From an uncultured Peptoniphilus sp. (GTDB lineage: Bacteria; Bacillota; Clostridia; Tissierellales; Peptoniphilaceae), in NCBI GenBank assembly GCA_902465645.1, contig CABQNX010000046.1:1-7503 (forward strand): 7,503 nucleotides of DNA. Direction: 5' to 3'. The notes below the pieces were generated by a model that did no database searches, was not told the origin of the DNA, and saw nothing but the letters and a program-made list of their open reading frames with translations. The translations under genes were made by a program, and so were the position numbers. Positions 1 through 5,709 of this stretch are shown in pieces (position 1 is the stretch's first letter; each line of letters begins with the position of its first letter).

Positions 1-51
1 AAAGTGTGATAAGTCCAGTTTTTATGCGGATAACTAGATTTTTATGCTATT

Positions 52-86
52 TTTATAATAAAAAAGACCCGACCTAAGTCGAGTCT
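52..86 (-). terminator. Intrinsic terminator of the holin-like gene
   Basis: Read on the minus strand, a 9-bp stem (AGACTCGAC pairing with GTCGGGTCT, one G-T wobble) closes a 4-nt TTAG loop at 65-86. It is followed by a T-rich tail (TTTTTTATTAT). It begins 9 bases after the stop codon of the holin-like gene. The plus-strand tail has no T run, so it should act mainly on leftward transcripts. Confidence 0.85.
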
Positions 87-94
87 AATTTATA

Positions 95-427
95 TTACAT
101 AGTTTTTTTGTCAACTGGTAGGAATGAATCCACAATACCAAGGATAAGAGCACCAACAACAGCACCAAGAACTGATACTGTAAATCCATCAACAATTTGA
201 CCTGTGATGAATAAAATTATTGCTGCAACGACAAATCCAACTGCTCCTCTACCAAATGGTGAAGCGTCAACGCCTGTGAACTTATTGATTGCCCAGTCCA
301 AAATTCCTATTACAATAGCTGCCATAATAGCTGTAGAATAACCGTCTGTTTGAATTCCAATGGAAAGTGCAGAAGTTAGTAAAACAGCTAATCCACTTAC
401 TAAAATTTTAATAATTAAACTAATCAT
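95..427 (-). CDS. Phage-holin-family (PF04020-like) small four-helix membrane protein
   Basis: This predicts a 110-residue, very hydrophobic protein. Four membrane helices can be seen at about residues 3-22, 31-48, 60-76 and 83-103, with a short charged C-terminal end (VDKKTM). The third and fourth helices, with the VDGF turn at 79-82 and a final glycine-rich ALILGIVDSFL helix, match the pattern of the chromosomal four-TM phage-holin-like family (PF04020). Despite the name, these proteins are usually not tied to a prophage, and their role in the envelope is unsettled. No phage genes are visible nearby. The ATG at 427 is chosen because GGGAGGA lies 6-12 bases upstream. An in-frame upstream ATG (538) would add a non-family N-terminus and overlap the divergent gene. 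It has its own promoter and terminator, so it is monocistronic. Family placement is from memory of sequence style and is fairly secure; function is not known. Confidence 0.82.
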   Translation of the reverse strand: MISLIIKILVSGLAVLLTSALSIGIQTDGYSTAIMAAIVIGILDWAINKFTGVDASPFGRGAVGFVVAAIILFITGQIVDGFTVSVLGAVVGALILGIVDSFLPVDKKTM

Positions 428-449
428 AAATGATTCCTCCCTATTTAAT

Positions 450-478
450 ATATAACCTGGAAATGAAAATCTAAACAA
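450..478 (-). promoter_or_regulatory. Promoter of the holin-like gene
   Basis: On the minus strand, a TTGTTT -35 box (473-478) lies 17 bases before a TTATAT -10 box (450-455). The predicted start near 443 gives a short leader that still contains the GGGAGGA ribosome binding site before the ATG at 427. The boxes are good but not perfect. Confidence 0.55.
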
Positions 479-529
479 TTTATATCTATCCAACACAATT
501 TGTGGTATAAAAATAAGAGGAGGTAGACA

Positions 530-850
530 ATGAAACACGTGAAAATAGAAGTATTTATCCCAAGAGAAGATAGTAGAAGTCTAATTGATAAGATCAACGA
601 AAAAGGCTTTTTAAAAGAAGAAAATTATGACTATTGTTATGCAGAAACATATGTTAAGGGACATTTTAGGCCAATTGAAGGGGCAAACCCCTATATAGGA
701 AGCCTAAATAAAGTTGAAGAAGTAGAGGAATCAAAGTTGGAATTTAGGATAAGAAGAGAAGATTTAGAGGAAGCTATGAAAATTATAAGGGAAAACCACC
801 CCTATGAAGTACCAGTGATAAATATAATTGAATTAATAGACTTGAATTAG
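530..850 (+). CDS. Stand-alone YqfO/NIF3-insert (PII/CutA-like) domain protein
   Basis: This 106-residue soluble protein is made of one alpha/beta ferredoxin-like domain. It matches the PII/CutA-like domain that is inserted in the middle of Bacillus YqfO-type NIF3 proteins but is here encoded alone. The key signatures are GHFRP at 44-48, GANPYIG at 51-57, the acidic KVEEVEE stretch at 61-67 and the C-terminal HPYEVP at 90-95. Such domains commonly form trimers and may bind small ligands or metal, but no activity is established for the solo form. The two NIF3 metal-binding halves are absent, and the length fits a complete solo protein rather than a fragment. The start at 530 is well supported by GAGGAGG at 517-523, with 6 bases between it and the ATG. 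It is divergent from the holin-like gene and followed by about 180 bases without a gene, so it is probably monocistronic. I saw no clear terminator after it. Confidence 0.85.
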   Translation: MKHVKIEVFIPREDSRSLIDKINEKGFLKEENYDYCYAETYVKGHFRPIEGANPYIGSLNKVEEVEESKLEFRIRREDLEEAMKIIRENHPYEVPVINIIELIDLN

Positions 851-1030
851 GAGATATAAAACTAGTATTAATTAAAATAGAGATAGAAAAATTGAAAAGC
901 AAACAAAAAATATTTTGTGACTAATTCTATTTGGCTAATTTAAAATTTATAAAAAATATAAAGCTAGAGCCAATTTATTATGATCAAAAGATTGAAATTT
1001 AAAGAAATTTGAAATAGGAATTAATAAAAA

Positions 1031-1066
1031 TTTCCAAAAAAAATCACCTGCTAATGCAAGTGATTT
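1031..1066 (-). terminator. Intrinsic terminator of tRNA-Arg
   Basis: On the minus strand an 11-bp stem (AAATCACTTGC with GCAGGTGATTT, one G-T wobble) closes an ATTA loop at 1041-1066. It is followed by a T run and TTGGAAATTTTT. It begins one base after the encoded CCA end of the tRNA, so the primary transcript is essentially tRNA plus terminator hairpin. Confidence 0.9.
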
Positions 1067-1067
1067 G

Positions 1068-1144
1068 TGGCGTCCACGAGAGGAGTCGAACCTCCGGCCC
1101 CACGCTTAGGAGGCGTGTGCTCTATCCAACTGAGCTACGTAGAC
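1068..1144 (-). tRNA. tRNA-Arg (anticodon CCT)
   Basis: The minus strand folds into a complete 77-nt cloverleaf. The acceptor stem is GTCTACG/CGTGGAC and the D arm is GCTC...GAGC. The anticodon stem CACGC/GCGTG encloses the loop CTCCTAA, so the anticodon is CCT and reads AGG. The T arm is GGAGG/CCTCT with loop TTCGACT. The discriminator is G and the 3' CCA is encoded (1068-1070). AGG is used often in the neighbouring genes, for example throughout the HD and folB-folK genes, so this tRNA should matter for their translation. It stands alone with its own promoter and terminator. Confidence 0.97.
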
Positions 1145-1154
1145 TTATAAAATT

Positions 1155-1183
1155 ATTGTATATAAATAATGAAGAAGTGTCAA
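1155..1183 (-). promoter_or_regulatory. Consensus promoter of tRNA-Arg
   Basis: On the minus strand, a perfect TTGACA -35 box (1178-1183) lies exactly 17 bases from a TACAAT -10 box (1155-1160). Initiation near 1148 would leave only a few 5' leader bases for RNase P to remove before the tRNA begins at 1144. The -35 box lies inside one arm of the hairpin at 1172-1201. Confidence 0.85.
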
Positions 1184-1201
1184 TATTTAATGACACTTCT
1201 T
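1172..1201 (-). terminator. Hairpin after the carboxypeptidase gene, probable terminator
   Basis: A perfect 11-bp inverted repeat (AAGAAGTGTCA and TGACACTTCTT) with an 8-base A+T loop lies 22 bases past the carboxypeptidase stop. On the minus strand the tail (CATTATTTATAT) is only moderately T-rich. On the plus strand the hairpin is followed by a short TTT run, so it may be bidirectional. The arm also supplies the -35 box of the tRNA promoter. Confidence 0.6.
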
Positions 1202-1222
1202 TTTAAATCTTAGACTATTAAC

Positions 1223-2593
1223 TTAAGCAGCCTTCTCAATATTTACAAAAATTTCTTCAAAGACTCTCTTAAATTTATTTATTATCCCCTTTTCATAAAC
1301 CTTGTTTTTAACAATTAAGTCGCTTTCAAAGACTAGCTTGTCACCCTTATAAAAGGATATCTTACCAACAGATGAGCCTGCTTCGATTGGTGCCTTGAGG
1401 TCTTCCTTTATCTCAACCATTTCCCTGTATTTATCGTCTGACTTAGAAAGTATGTAGCCAGCTTCCTTTTGATAAATTGGTATATTTTCATCTTGAGAGT
1501 GGAGAACTTCTATGGTCCTTACTTCCTTTTCTGCATCACCAATGGCATTGTAGCCGTAGTCTTCGAATCCCTTTGTCATAAGTCTTTTACAGGCAACGAA
1601 CCTCTCGAAGTCAGAGTTGGAACCTGTAGTTATTCCAATAAGCCTCATGTCCTTTGACTTGTCGTCAACACCCTTTTCAAGTCCAGTTAAGATTACACAC
1701 CTGCCCGCTGCGTTTGTGTAACCTGTCTTTAGACCATCAACTTCAGGGACAATGCCAAGGACTGGGTTGGTGTTGTATTCAATAAAATTCCTTTCAGGCT
1801 CTTTTAACTTAGTGATAGAAGTGTATTTTAAAATCTCTGGATGAAATTTGATAAGTTCTGATGCAAGCTTAAACATTTCCCTGGTTGTCATCTTATTGTA
1901 GTCAAGGATTTCATAATTTGTAAGTCCTGTTGGGTTTACCATTAGGGCATTTTTAAGTCCCAAGTCTTGGCACTTGTCGTTCATCATCTTGACAAAGGCA
2001 TCTGTAGAACCTGCCACGTGCTTACCTAAAGCTGTGATTGCATCGTTACCTGATACAACCATGGAAGCTTCAATTAGTTTTTCCACTGTGACCTTGTCGC
2101 CTTCCTTTAGCTTAAAGGAAGATCCTGTTAGGACTGCGGCCTCCTTATCTATTTCAACTTCGTCATTAAGGGATATGGATCCTTCTTGGATTTTATCTAA
2201 GACTACAAATATTGAAACAAGTTTGGAAGTTGATGCCATGGCACGAATCTCATCTAGGTTATGACCTTCTAAGATTTCACCAGACTTATAATCTCCCAAT
2301 AAGTAAGACTTAGTGAGGCCTTCTAGAGGGACCTCTTCTAATTTTTTTATTTTTTCAGCCTCGTAAAGGTTGGCCTTTTGGACACCTTCTTTTGTAGGGA
2401 CTAAAATATTTTGGTTTCTAATTGTATTTGGATCAATTTCTTTTTCTTCAGCATTTGTATCTGTGGCATCTGTTGTATTTTCACTAGTTGCCTTTATATT
2501 ATCAATTGGTGCTTTTGTTTCTTCTGCCAAAACATTTATAGGAGCAGAAAAAATCACAAGTCCAAGAGATAAATATAGAAGTAATTTCTTCAT
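1223..2593 (-). CDS. Secreted D-alanyl-D-alanine carboxypeptidase (S11 family, DacA/DacF-type PBP)
   Basis: The predicted 456-residue protein is a low-molecular-weight penicillin-binding protein that removes the terminal D-Ala from peptidoglycan stem peptides outside the membrane. A signal peptide (KK start, hydrophobic core, VLA cleavage site) covers about residues 1-23. An acidic, threonine-rich linker follows to about residue 60. The S11 catalytic domain then shows all three hallmark motifs: STSK (nucleophile Ser121, Lys124), SGN (181-183) and KTG (289-291). The C-terminal part looks like a PBP5-C-type beta domain. It ends in an amphipathic KGIINKFKRVFEEIFVNIEK segment that could attach to the membrane face. 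The ATG at 2593 is preferred because GAGG then sits 6 bases upstream. The ATG directly before it (2596) would be too close to that site. The gene has its own promoter and is divergent from the folE operon. The exact Dac paralogue cannot be decided from sequence alone. Confidence 0.93.
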   Translation of the reverse strand: MKKLLLYLSLGLVIFSAPINVLAEETKAPIDNIKATSENTTDATDTNAEEKEIDPNTIRNQNILVPTKEGVQKANLYEAEKIKKLEEVPLEGLTKSYLLGDYKSGEILEGHNLDEIRAMASTSKLVSIFVVLDKIQEGSISLNDEVEIDKEAAVLTGSSFKLKEGDKVTVEKLIEASMVVSGNDAITALGKHVAGSTDAFVKMMNDKCQDLGLKNALMVNPTGLTNYEILDYNKMTTREMFKLASELIKFHPEILKYTSITKLKEPERNFIEYNTNPVLGIVPEVDGLKTGYTNAAGRCVILTGLEKGVDDKSKDMRLIGITTGSNSDFERFVACKRLMTKGFEDYGYNAIGDAEKEVRTIEVLHSQDENIPIYQKEAGYILSKSDDKYREMVEIKEDLKAPIEAGSSVGKISFYKGDKLVFESDLIVKNKVYEKGIINKFKRVFEEIFVNIEKAA

Positions 2594-2610
2594 CATGCAC
2601 CTCGGGAAAT

Positions 2611-2639
2611 ATTGTATCAAATTATAAATAAATTGTAAA
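2611..2639 (-). promoter_or_regulatory. Promoter of the carboxypeptidase gene
   Basis: On the minus strand, TTTACA (2634-2639) and TACAAT (2611-2616) are separated by exactly 17 bases. The start would fall near 2604, leaving a very short leader of about 10 bases with the GAGG site close to the 5' end. Confidence 0.65.
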
Positions 2640-2688
2640 TTAAGTAGACTTTATAGGCCTGGATAAACTTCTAACTTATGGGTAATTA

Positions 2689-2717
2689 TTATCATTGTAA
2701 GGGCAATATGATATAAT
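2689..2717 (+). promoter_or_regulatory. Promoter of the folE operon (extended -10)
   Basis: The -10 hexamer TATAAT (2712-2717) is a perfect match. It is preceded by TG one base upstream (TGATATAAT), an extended -10 element. A weaker TTATCA -35 box (2689-2694) lies 17 bases away. Transcription from about 2724 gives a leader of about 35 bases before folE. No riboswitch fits in so short a leader. Confidence 0.75.
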
Positions 2718-2758
2718 GAAATTTGTAAATTTTAAAATAATCTATGAGGAGACTATAT

Positions 2759-3313
2759 ATGGATAAACAAAAAATAGAAAAAGCTGTAGAAATGATAATT
2801 GAAGCAATTGGAGAAGACAAAAATAGAGAAGGTCTCTTAGAAACTCCAGCAAGAGTTGCGAGAATGTATGAAGAAGTTTTTGCAGGACTTGGACAAACTG
2901 CTGAAAAGCACCTATCCAAAACTTTTGAAATAACTGAAGATAATATAGTTGTTGTAAAGGGCATTGAATTCTACTCAATGTGCGAACACCACTTCCTACC
3001 ATTTTACGGAAAGGCTCACATTGCCTATATTCCAAATGAAAAGGTGGCAGGTCTTTCAAAACTTGCAAGAACTGTAGAAACTTATGCAAAAAAACCACAA
3101 CTACAAGAAAGACTTAGCATTGAAGTTGCAGATGCTATGATGAAGTATCTTGAACCAAAGGGAGTTCTTGTAGTTATAGAAGCAGAGCACATGTGCATGA
3201 ACATGAGAGGGGTTAAAAAACCTGGCTCAAAGACTGTAACATCAGTAGCTAGAGGAATTCTTGAAACAGACGAAAAGCAAAAACAAGAAGCCTTTAGACT
3301 AATTGAATTTTAA
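2759..3313 (+). CDS. folE: GTP cyclohydrolase I (type IA), first step of folate/pterin synthesis
   Basis: The 184-residue product converts GTP to 7,8-dihydroneopterin triphosphate plus formate in the cytosol, normally as a homodecamer. The zinc-site signature is intact: MCEHH with Cys75, His77 and His78, and Cys146 in HMCMNMRG. The substrate-binding stretch VAGLSKLAR and the terminal GSKTVTSVARG block are also present. Length is normal for the short bacterial form. The ATG at 2759 is chosen because GAGGAGA (2746-2752) lies 6 bases upstream. An in-frame ATG at 2744 overlaps that ribosome binding site and would add MRRLY, so it is unlikely. It is the first gene of a six-gene run. The HD gene starts 10 bases after its stop. 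Confidence 0.97.
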   Translation: MDKQKIEKAVEMIIEAIGEDKNREGLLETPARVARMYEEVFAGLGQTAEKHLSKTFEITEDNIVVVKGIEFYSMCEHHFLPFYGKAHIAYIPNEKVAGLSKLARTVETYAKKPQLQERLSIEVADAMMKYLEPKGVLVVIEAEHMCMNMRGVKKPGSKTVTSVARGILETDEKQKQEAFRLIEF

Positions 3314-3323
3314 TTAGATTTTA

Positions 3324-3803
3324 ATGAAAAATACAGACCTTATTCTCAAGAGCAAGATCTACAATGACTATTTAAGTGAACTTGAGTATCTTGAAAGAGA
3401 CAGGTTCTTTTGCAGGCACAACTATGAACACTTTGTGTCAGTTGCAAGGATTTGTTACATCCTTAAGCTAGAAGAAGATGTAGATGTAGACAAGGATATG
3501 ATTTATTCAACAGCCCTCCTCCACGACTTGGGGAGGGTAATTGAAATAAAAGAAGGGATAAACCACGCCATTGCCTCAGTTGATCTTGCTAGAGAAATTT
3601 TAAAGCTAACAGATTTTTCAGAAGAAGAAAAGGAAAGAATCCTAAATTGCATAGGAGCCCACAGAAGCAAGGACCTGGCAGAAGATGAGTTTTTCAATAT
3701 CTTTTATAGGGCAGACAAGCTTTCAAGACCTTGCTTTAGGTGTCCTGCCTATAAGGAATGCAATTGGAGCTTTAACAAGAAAAATCACACAATAATTTAT
3801 TGA
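3324..3803 (+). CDS. HD-domain metal-dependent phosphohydrolase in the folate operon
   Basis: This 159-residue cytosolic protein has the HD-superfamily pattern. It has His32/His36 in RHNYEH, the defining His67-Asp68 pair in LLHDLG, further histidines at 81 and 113, and Asp131 in RADKLSR. HD proteins hydrolyse phosphomonoesters or phosphodiesters, often nucleotides, using bound metal. After the last Asp there is a cysteine cluster CxxCxxxxxC (137, 140, 146) that could bind Zn or an Fe-S centre. It sits 10 bases after folE and 10 bases before folB-folK. That makes a role in dephosphorylating a pterin intermediate attractive but unproven (inference). No good Shine-Dalgarno is visible before the ATG (TTAGATTTTA), so translation may depend on coupling to folE. 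A housekeeping nucleotidase role is the main alternative. Confidence 0.85.
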   Translation: MKNTDLILKSKIYNDYLSELEYLERDRFFCRHNYEHFVSVARICYILKLEEDVDVDKDMIYSTALLHDLGRVIEIKEGINHAIASVDLAREILKLTDFSEEEKERILNCIGAHRSKDLAEDEFFNIFYRADKLSRPCFRCPAYKECNWSFNKKNHTIIY

Positions 3804-3813
3804 TGGGAGTATT

Positions 3814-4632
3814 ATGGATTTTATCAAGATAAAAGACCTAGAAGTCTATGCCAACCATGGACTTTTTGAAGAAGAAAATAAACTTGGCCAAAAATTTTTA
3901 ATCAGTGCAGAAATTGGGATGAGTTTTAGGGACTGTGCCATAGAAAAAAACCTAGACAGGTCCATTGACTATGGAAAGTTGTCCCATGAGCTATATGATC
4001 TTTTTAAAAATGAAACTGAAGATTTAATTGAGACTCTTGCCTATAAGATGACAAAATTCATTTTTGATAACTATGAAATGGCAGAAACTGTTGACCTCAC
4101 AATAAAAAAACCCTGGGCCCCAATTAACCTTCCCCTAGATACAGCATCAGTTCGCTGCAAGAAGAAGAGAAGTGACTACTATATTGGGATTGGGACAAAC
4201 CTTGGAGATAGGGAAGGATATATTAAGTCTGCCCTAGAAAAAATGGAAGAAGCTGGTCTTAAGGTACTAGAAAAGGCTTCTATTATAGAAACCAAGGCTT
4301 GGGGCAAGACTGACCAAGGAGACTTTTTAAATACAGTTGTAAAGGTGTCTTCCTATGAAGATCCCCACGACCTTCTTCACATTTTACAAAAAATTGAAAT
4401 TGACCTAGACAGAGTTAGACATGAAAAATGGGGAGCAAGGACTATTGATTTGGATATCCTCTTTATAGATAGGGAAATCCACTACACAGATGAATTGATA
4501 GTGCCTCACCCTTATATTGCAGAGAGGGAGTTTGTCTTAGAATCCTTAAATGAACTTATGCCAAACTATTTTCATCCTATCTTAAATAAGAAAATAAGCA
4601 AGCTTTATGAAGAAGTGAAAGATGAAAAATAA
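3814..4632 (+). CDS. folBK: Bifunctional dihydroneopterin aldolase / HPPK (FolB-FolK fusion)
   Basis: The 272-residue protein joins two consecutive folate enzymes. Residues 1 to about 118 are FolB, which splits 7,8-dihydroneopterin to 6-hydroxymethyl-dihydropterin and glycolaldehyde. It shows Glu20/21 followed by LGQ and the catalytic-lysine motif KKPWAPI (Lys99). Residues from about 121 to 272 are FolK, which transfers pyrophosphate from ATP. They show GIGTNLGD at 125-132, WGARTIDLDILF at 206-217 (metal-binding Asp212 and Asp214) and VPHP at 230-233. Both halves look complete, and the linker is a short basic KKKRSD. FolB-FolK fusions are known from other Firmicutes such as the pneumococcal SulD protein. 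GGGAG at 3804-3808 supports the start. Its 3' end overlaps the next gene by 11 bases. folP and folC are not in this window. Confidence 0.95.
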   Translation: MDFIKIKDLEVYANHGLFEEENKLGQKFLISAEIGMSFRDCAIEKNLDRSIDYGKLSHELYDLFKNETEDLIETLAYKMTKFIFDNYEMAETVDLTIKKPWAPINLPLDTASVRCKKKRSDYYIGIGTNLGDREGYIKSALEKMEEAGLKVLEKASIIETKAWGKTDQGDFLNTVVKVSSYEDPHDLLHILQKIEIDLDRVRHEKWGARTIDLDILFIDREIHYTDELIVPHPYIAEREFVLESLNELMPNYFHPILNKKISKLYEEVKDEK

Positions 4633-5200
4633 GAGGGCAGGTTGCGGCTGCCTTATGATTATCCTGGCATTTTTGGGAATTATCTTTTTTATGGGACTCT
4701 TAATAAAGTCAACTTCAGAGAGGAGGGCCCAAGAAGAGCTAAATTATAGAGAAGCCTATATTATGGATACAGAGAAACTGGCCACAAGAGTGGCTAAAAA
4801 ATATGGCCTTTTCCCATCTGTTATGATGGCCCAGTCTATCCTTGAGTCCAACTGGGGAAGGTCTGAGCTTTCTCAGGAATACAACAATTACTTTGGCATA
4901 AAGGCAGTAAAAAAGGACCAAGGCGTAGTCTTTGAAACTGAAGAATATGTTGAGGGACAAAGTGGAAGATATATGGAGAACTTCAAGAAGTATTCCTCCA
5001 AGAAAGAGTCATTTGAACACTATGCCAAGCTCCTTACAACAGCCAAGAGGTATGAAAAGGTAAAGACTGCCAATGACTACAAGGAAGCTGCCAAGTATAT
5101 AAAGGAAGGCGGCTACGCAACAGACCCTTCCTACGCAGAAAAAATAATATCAGTCATAGAAAAATATGGGCTGGATAAGTATGACGAGGTGACCAATTGA
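4622..5200 (+). CDS. Membrane-anchored glucosaminidase-domain peptidoglycan hydrolase
   Basis: The 192-residue protein has a basic start with two cysteines (KNKRAGCGC), one membrane helix at about 11-29 and an external domain of the glucosaminidase family (PF01832, LytG/FlgJ-like). This domain cuts beta-1,4 glycan bonds in peptidoglycan. Visible markers are the catalytic glutamate Glu75 in MAQSILESNWG, NNYFGIKA at 88-95 and YATDPSYAEKI at 165-175. There is no LPxTG anchor and no extra wall-binding repeats, so the helix probably keeps it on the membrane as an uncleaved anchor. The start codon overlaps the end of folB-folK by 11 bases. No strong Shine-Dalgarno is present, which suggests translational coupling. 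Its stop overlaps the TTG start of the next gene. Domain identity is secure; its exact wall substrate is not. Confidence 0.92.
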   Translation: MKNKRAGCGCLMIILAFLGIIFFMGLLIKSTSERRAQEELNYREAYIMDTEKLATRVAKKYGLFPSVMMAQSILESNWGRSELSQEYNNYFGIKAVKKDQGVVFETEEYVEGQSGRYMENFKKYSSKKESFEHYAKLLTTAKRYEKVKTANDYKEAAKYIKEGGYATDPSYAEKIISVIEKYGLDKYDEVTN

Positions 5201-5694
5201 CAAAAGATAAGAAAGAATGGCTAAAAACCAGCATAATAATCATTATTCTTTCCCTAGTTTTTCTTGTATTTAAGTACAACAAGTTAGATACAGGAAGTTT
5301 TATCCAGGTTTTTAATTTTAAAACTCTGGCAATCCTACTGGGAATAGTGTCCCTATCAACCCTAGTGGTCTTCTTTTTTGTAGATGAAAAAAGATACAAG
5401 GATACAAAATCAGTTTTCATTTATATGGTGATTTTAATGATTATATTTTCTGCTGTATCCTATTTTAGATATAAAAATCTTACAGAACTTAGCCAAAATG
5501 AAAAGTTAATTATAGAAACTGACCTAAAGAAAATGTTTATAAACCTTGGAATCTACATGTTTGCCTTCTTTGGAACCATGTTAATGTTAAGTAAGAACGA
5601 CAAGGTTGCCGAAGAAATTGAGGCAGAAAAAGAAGAAGCCAAGAAAAACATGAAAAAGATAAAAGCCAATAAAAAGAAAAAGAAGAAAAAATAA
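5197..5694 (+). CDS. Unrecognised four-helix membrane protein with lysine-rich tail
   Basis: I do not recognise this 165-residue protein. Four membrane helices are visible at about 11-27, 43-62, 72-90 and 113-132. A charged cytoplasmic-looking tail from about 133 to the end is first glutamate/lysine-rich (VAEEIEAEKEEAKK) and ends in a run of seven lysines. The tail may be a short coiled coil and could bind acidic lipid or nucleic acid, but this is only inference. Translation should start at TTG (5197), which overlaps the glucosaminidase stop as TTGA. GAGGTGA at 5186-5192 is well placed. Codon use is like its neighbours. The tight overlap suggests it works with the wall hydrolase or is expressed in step with it. 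The next gene is in the same reading frame, separated by one TAA and five codons. Confidence 0.8.
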   Translation: MTKDKKEWLKTSIIIIILSLVFLVFKYNKLDTGSFIQVFNFKTLAILLGIVSLSTLVVFFFVDEKRYKDTKSVFIYMVILMIIFSAVSYFRYKNLTELSQNEKLIIETDLKKMFINLGIYMFAFFGTMLMLSKNDKVAEEIEAEKEEAKKNMKKIKANKKKKKKK

Positions 5695-5709
5695 GAAAGA
5701 GGAGAAAAA

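Noticed and set aside
95..427. Prophage or lysis cassette suggested by the holin-like gene
   Set aside because: No endolysin, tail, integrase or attachment site is adjacent; this holin-like family is common in ordinary chromosomes, and the glucosaminidase is over 4 kb away in another operon.
503..511. Extended -10-like TGGTATAAA before the solo PII-like gene
   Set aside because: A start from it would fall at about 518, inside the GAGGAGG ribosome binding site, and no -35 box is present; the true promoter of this gene is uncertain.
428..538. N-terminal extension of the holin-like gene to an upstream ATG at 538
   Set aside because: It would add 37 non-family residues, overlap the divergent gene and its ribosome binding site, and ignore the good GGGAGGA site before the ATG at 427.
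950..985. TTGGCT/AGCCAA pairing after the solo PII-like gene as a terminator
   Set aside because: The stem is only 6 bp with a loop of about 30 bases and no T run follows.
1974..2264. Open frame of 96 codons antisense to the carboxypeptidase gene
   Set aside because: It lies wholly inside a well-supported gene with intact catalytic motifs, has no ribosome binding site and shows no recognisable domain.
2744..2758. In-frame ATG five codons upstream of folE
   Set aside because: It overlaps the GAGGAGA ribosome binding site, which is correctly spaced for the ATG at 2759.
2692..3098. Minus-strand open frames over the folE start
   Set aside because: They are opposite the intact folE coding sequence, rich in residues expected from reverse reading of A-rich codons, and lack promoter and ribosome binding site.
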